From Plesiocystis pacifica SIR-1 (GTDB lineage Bacteria; Myxococcota_A; Polyangia; Nannocystales; Nannocystaceae), in contig NZ_ABCS01000011.1 in NCBI RefSeq assembly GCF_000170895.1, positions 1 through 64,000 of the forward strand: a stretch of 64,000 nucleotides of DNA. Reading direction: 5' to 3'. The notes beneath the pieces are model-generated. The model was not told the DNA's origin. It searched no databases and saw nothing but the letters and a program-made list of their open reading frames with translations. Positions 61,700-64,000 of this stretch are shown piece by piece. How positions within the stretch are numbered: position 1 is the stretch's first letter; each line of letters begins with the position of its first letter. The translations under genes and the position numbers were made by a program.

Positions 61700-63345
61700 T
61701 GGGTGTAGGGCTCCGACAGGCCGATGCGCCCGATCTCGGTGAAGCGCGAGGGGCTCGTCCGCGACATGTCGACGACGCTGACGGTCGCGTCGAGGGTGTT
61801 GGCCGCGTAGACGACCTCGCGGGCGTAGTCGAGCTCGAGCTGGTCCGGGCCGATGCCCAGGCGGACCACCGCGGCCACGGCCAGGCTGGACAGGTCGACG
61901 ATGAACAGCTCCGCGCTGCGGTAGCAGGTGATCAGCCCGTACTTGCTCTCGCCGTCCTCGTACAGGCGCAGGGAGGTCGGCTGGCCGCAGACCTCGACCT
62001 GGCCCACGGTCACGTTGAGGGGGTCGCCGTCGACATCGAGGGAGGTATCGATGCGCAGCAGCGCCCCGGGCACGGACTGGATGGCGTAGAGCTCCTCGCC
62101 CTCGTCGGTGAAGGCGATGTCGGCGAGCACGGGGCTGCCGGTCTGGAGCAGGCCCTGGACGCCGAAGCGGCCGAGGTTCTCCACGCGGTAGTCGCAGATG
62201 ATGCCGCCGGGGATGTCGAGCTCGTCGGGGCCGACGCAGGTCTGGGAGTAGCCGCCAGCGTCCAGGGGCTCGCGCTCGACGGCCGTGACCACCTGGATGG
62301 ACTGCTCGTAGCGCAGGCTCGAGTAGATCATGGGCCGGGTGCACTCGAGGGTGGAGGTGGGCGCGTTGCCGGCCTCGGCGTCGCAGGCCCGCTCGGCCAG
62401 GCCAAAGCCCCCGGGCAGCGAGCTCGACTGGAAGATGTTGGCCTGGTGGACGATCGCCGGCCGCCCGTCGCCGCCGACGAGCAGACCCTCGAGGTTCATG
62501 ATCGTCAGGTCGGTGTCGAGGTTGTGGGTGATGTAGGCCAGCGGCGTCGTGGGGTCCGAGCTGACCAGGACGCGGAAGGGCTCGCGGGAGATGCGGTTGG
62601 CCTCGGGGTCGTTGCGCAGGAAGCGGAGGCGGTGGAAGTCGCCGCAGTAGCGCCCGCCGTCGACGTCGCCGGCCTGATCGCACTCGAGGGTCGGGGCCCC
62701 CGAGCTGCCCTGCCCGCCCGACAGATCGAGGAAGGTGATGCTCGGATCGCCGCGCACGGGGATGAGGATCTTGGCCTCGTCGTCCTCGGTGTCCGGGTCC
62801 CAGCCCACGGCCGGCCCGGCGAAGTCGCCGAAGTGGACCGTGCTCCCGGTCGCCACGAAGGGCGCCTCGAGGCACTCGACCGACTGCGGGCGCCCTGCGA
62901 TGCGTCGGCAGGGCTGGCTGGCGCTGGGGCGGTCGCCCGCGTCGAGCAGCCCGTCGGGGTTGGCGAAGGCGGCCTCCCAGTAGGCGTCGAGGTCAACGGC
63001 CATCATCCACCCGGCGTTGTAGCGGCGGTCGCTGTTGGCGTTGGTCACGAACAGCCAGCGCGCCGGCTCGCGGCAAAAGCCGCCGCCGCCGCAGACCTCG
63101 TCGGCGCCAGGGCAGTCCGCGTCCTCGAGGCAGGCCTCGCCAGCGGCCGCGGACACCCGCGGATCGAGGAGCACGCCCGAGGGGAAGAGGAAGCTGTCCG
63201 AGGGCGGGTCGATGCCCGGCACGCCCTCGCCGCAGGAGCTCGCCGCCAGGCTCAGCGCGCCGAGCAGACCCAGGCTGAACAGGCTCAGACCCCGTCCGAA
63301 GATGGACGGGGCGGCGTCGCCGAGGGGCTGGGAGCGCGCACGCAT
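61696..63345 (-). CDS. Propeller-type surface lipoprotein paired with the large lipoprotein
   Basis: The 549-residue lipoprotein has the signal LGLLGALSLAASSC (Cys38). A Cys-rich motif (ACLEDADCPGADEVCGGGGFC) follows, then YVTN-like repeats (RWLFVTNANSDRRYNAGWMMAVDLD, LAYITHNLDTDLTIMNLEG, ELYAIQSVPGALLRIDTS, KYGLITCYRSAELFIVDLSS, VVYAANTLDATVSVVDMSR) that imply a seven-bladed propeller. The ATG at 63345 has TAGGGT (63354-63359) eight bases upstream and no Shine-Dalgarno. Its stop overlaps the start of the 1,151-residue lipoprotein gene. Confidence 0.75.
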   Translation of the reverse strand: MRARSQPLGDAAPSIFGRGLSLFSLGLLGALSLAASSCGEGVPGIDPPSDSFLFPSGVLLDPRVSAAAGEACLEDADCPGADEVCGGGGFCREPARWLFVTNANSDRRYNAGWMMAVDLDAYWEAAFANPDGLLDAGDRPSASQPCRRIAGRPQSVECLEAPFVATGSTVHFGDFAGPAVGWDPDTEDDEAKILIPVRGDPSITFLDLSGGQGSSGAPTLECDQAGDVDGGRYCGDFHRLRFLRNDPEANRISREPFRVLVSSDPTTPLAYITHNLDTDLTIMNLEGLLVGGDGRPAIVHQANIFQSSSLPGGFGLAERACDAEAGNAPTSTLECTRPMIYSSLRYEQSIQVVTAVEREPLDAGGYSQTCVGPDELDIPGGIICDYRVENLGRFGVQGLLQTGSPVLADIAFTDEGEELYAIQSVPGALLRIDTSLDVDGDPLNVTVGQVEVCGQPTSLRLYEDGESKYGLITCYRSAELFIVDLSSLAVAAVVRLGIGPDQLELDYAREVVYAANTLDATVSVVDMSRTSPSRFTEIGRIGLSEPYTQ

Positions 63346-63444
63346 GGACCGGGACCCTATCAATTCCGCGGGGGAATTCCAGAGCGCAAAGCCTCGGGGG
63401 TGCGGCCCTTTCACCGGCGGGCCCGGCTTGAGCTCACCCCAGGC

Positions 63445-64000
63445 TCACTCGGAGACCGGCGGGGTCCGGGGAAGCTGGGCAAAAAAGGCGAGCGATCGCA
63501 GGGGCGAGCGCAGCTGGGCCTGGATGAGCTCTGAGCACAGGTCGCGGAGAGATCGCCGAATGGGCGGCTCGGCGTCGGCGTAGCGGGGCGCGCCCTCCCC
63601 TCCAGATCCCACGATCGAGGTCGCCAGCAGCCCCTCGGCCAGCTCGAGCACCGCCGGATCGACCCGCCCCGCCCCGCGACCGTGGGCGAGGCACAGCGCG
63701 CCGCCTCGACCGGTCGAGAAGGGCACGCCGTCGCGCCCGGCCAGCACGGGGTCACCGCACACCGAGCAAGACGCCAGCGCCGGGAGCAGCCCGAGGCTGT
63801 GCAGCAAGCTCAGCTCGAAGCGGCGCAGGGTCCCCGGGTCCCGCGCGTCTGGGTCCAGGGCGGTCTCGATGGCGTCGCACAGCAGCGCGAAGGAGGTCGG
63901 GTCGGCCGCGCTCCCGCCGAGCAGGCGATCGCTGAGCTCGCACAGGTAGTTCACGTAGGCGAAGGCCTCGAGGTCCCGGCCCAGGCGGCTGTGCTCGGTG
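63445..64000 (-). CDS. recO: DNA repair protein RecO, N-terminus beyond the window
   Basis: The visible 185 residues are the C-terminal part of RecO: SRLGRDLEAFAYVNYLCELSDRLLGG, then LRRFELSLLHSLGLLPALASCSVCGDP, the helical core with a zinc-binding Cys cluster (CSVCG and GGALCLAHG). RecO binds single-stranded DNA and with RecR helps RecA load at gaps in the RecFOR route. The start is cut off at the window edge. It ends about 100 bp from the start of the propeller lipoprotein. Confidence 0.88.
   Translation of the reverse strand, partial: TEHSRLGRDLEAFAYVNYLCELSDRLLGGSAADPTSFALLCDAIETALDPDARDPGTLRRFELSLLHSLGLLPALASCSVCGDPVLAGRDGVPFSTGRGGALCLAHGRGAGRVDPAVLELAEGLLATSIVGSGGEGAPRYADAEPPIRRSLRDLCSELIQAQLRSPLRSLAFFAQLPRTPPVSE

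Noticed and set aside
57896..61708. A 1,270-residue open frame on the plus strand opposite the large lipoprotein
   Set aside because: It is a GC-codon-bias shadow of the minus-strand gene: Val/Ala/Gly/Asp/Arg-rich, no motif, and it covers the boundary between real genes.

Overview
The window is high-GC DNA with the gene content of a predatory-type myxobacterium (Myxococcota). My best guess is the Nannocystis/Plesiocystis/Enhygromyxa side of the group. The grounds are many large Cys-rich or acidic-linker lipoproteins, beta-propeller and FG-GAP surface proteins, an eCIS-core-domain protein, a WGR/leucine-rich-repeat protein, FHA and OmpA proteins, and a mevalonate-to-squalene gene set. No rRNA, tRNA or CRISPR array was seen. 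Genes are packed, with short operons on both strands.

Layout. 1-6.1 kb: a secreted protein cut by the window edge, a UbiA-family prenyltransferase, and a coupled pair of a GCS2-CBS fusion and an aspartoacylase-like hydrolase. 6.2-11 kb: dtd, a beta-helix lipoprotein with a sulfatase-modifying-factor-like lipoprotein, cutA, and a membrane metallophosphoesterase. 11-16.3 kb (minus): a prolyl-oligopeptidase lipoprotein with a small membrane protein, a ZnT9-like CDF transporter, gluQ and an NTF2-like protein. 16.6-24.3 kb (plus): fni, mevalonate kinase, mevalonate-diphosphate decarboxylase, a phosphomevalonate kinase/HMG-CoA reductase fusion, hpnC and hpnD. hpnE lies further on at 31.7 kb. Together these could carry HMG-CoA to squalene, but HMG-CoA synthase and FPP synthase are not in the window. 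24.3-31.6 kb separates hpnCD from hpnE. It holds an FG-GAP lipoprotein, a TPR-like protein, a complete insertion sequence with terminal inverted repeats inserted at a CTAG that is also a stop codon, an eCIS-core protein with a predicted Cys-His-Asp catalytic site, and a zinc-ribbon membrane protein. 33-44.6 kb: tandem FKBP, two small envelope proteins, ygfZ, a TolC-like gene broken by two compensating frameshifts, a WGR/LRR protein, a VWA lipoprotein and a DsbD-TlpA-like fusion. 44.8-53 kb (minus): two tandem paralogous propeller lipoproteins with duplicated promoters, a GT-C membrane protein and an inactive-M1/beta-barrel fusion. 53-64 kb: an OmpA-like protein, an M23 lipoprotein, an FHA protein, two large lipoproteins and the 3' part of recO.

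A theme that crosses the window is a TAnnnT box 5-9 bases upstream of many start codons that lack a Shine-Dalgarno sequence. Two of these boxes sit in a duplicated TTGACC-18-TAGCCT promoter. This suggests that leaderless transcription is common in this organism. Genes inside operons, such as fni, mvk and hpnD, instead show purine-rich ribosome binding sites or overlapping stop/start codons.
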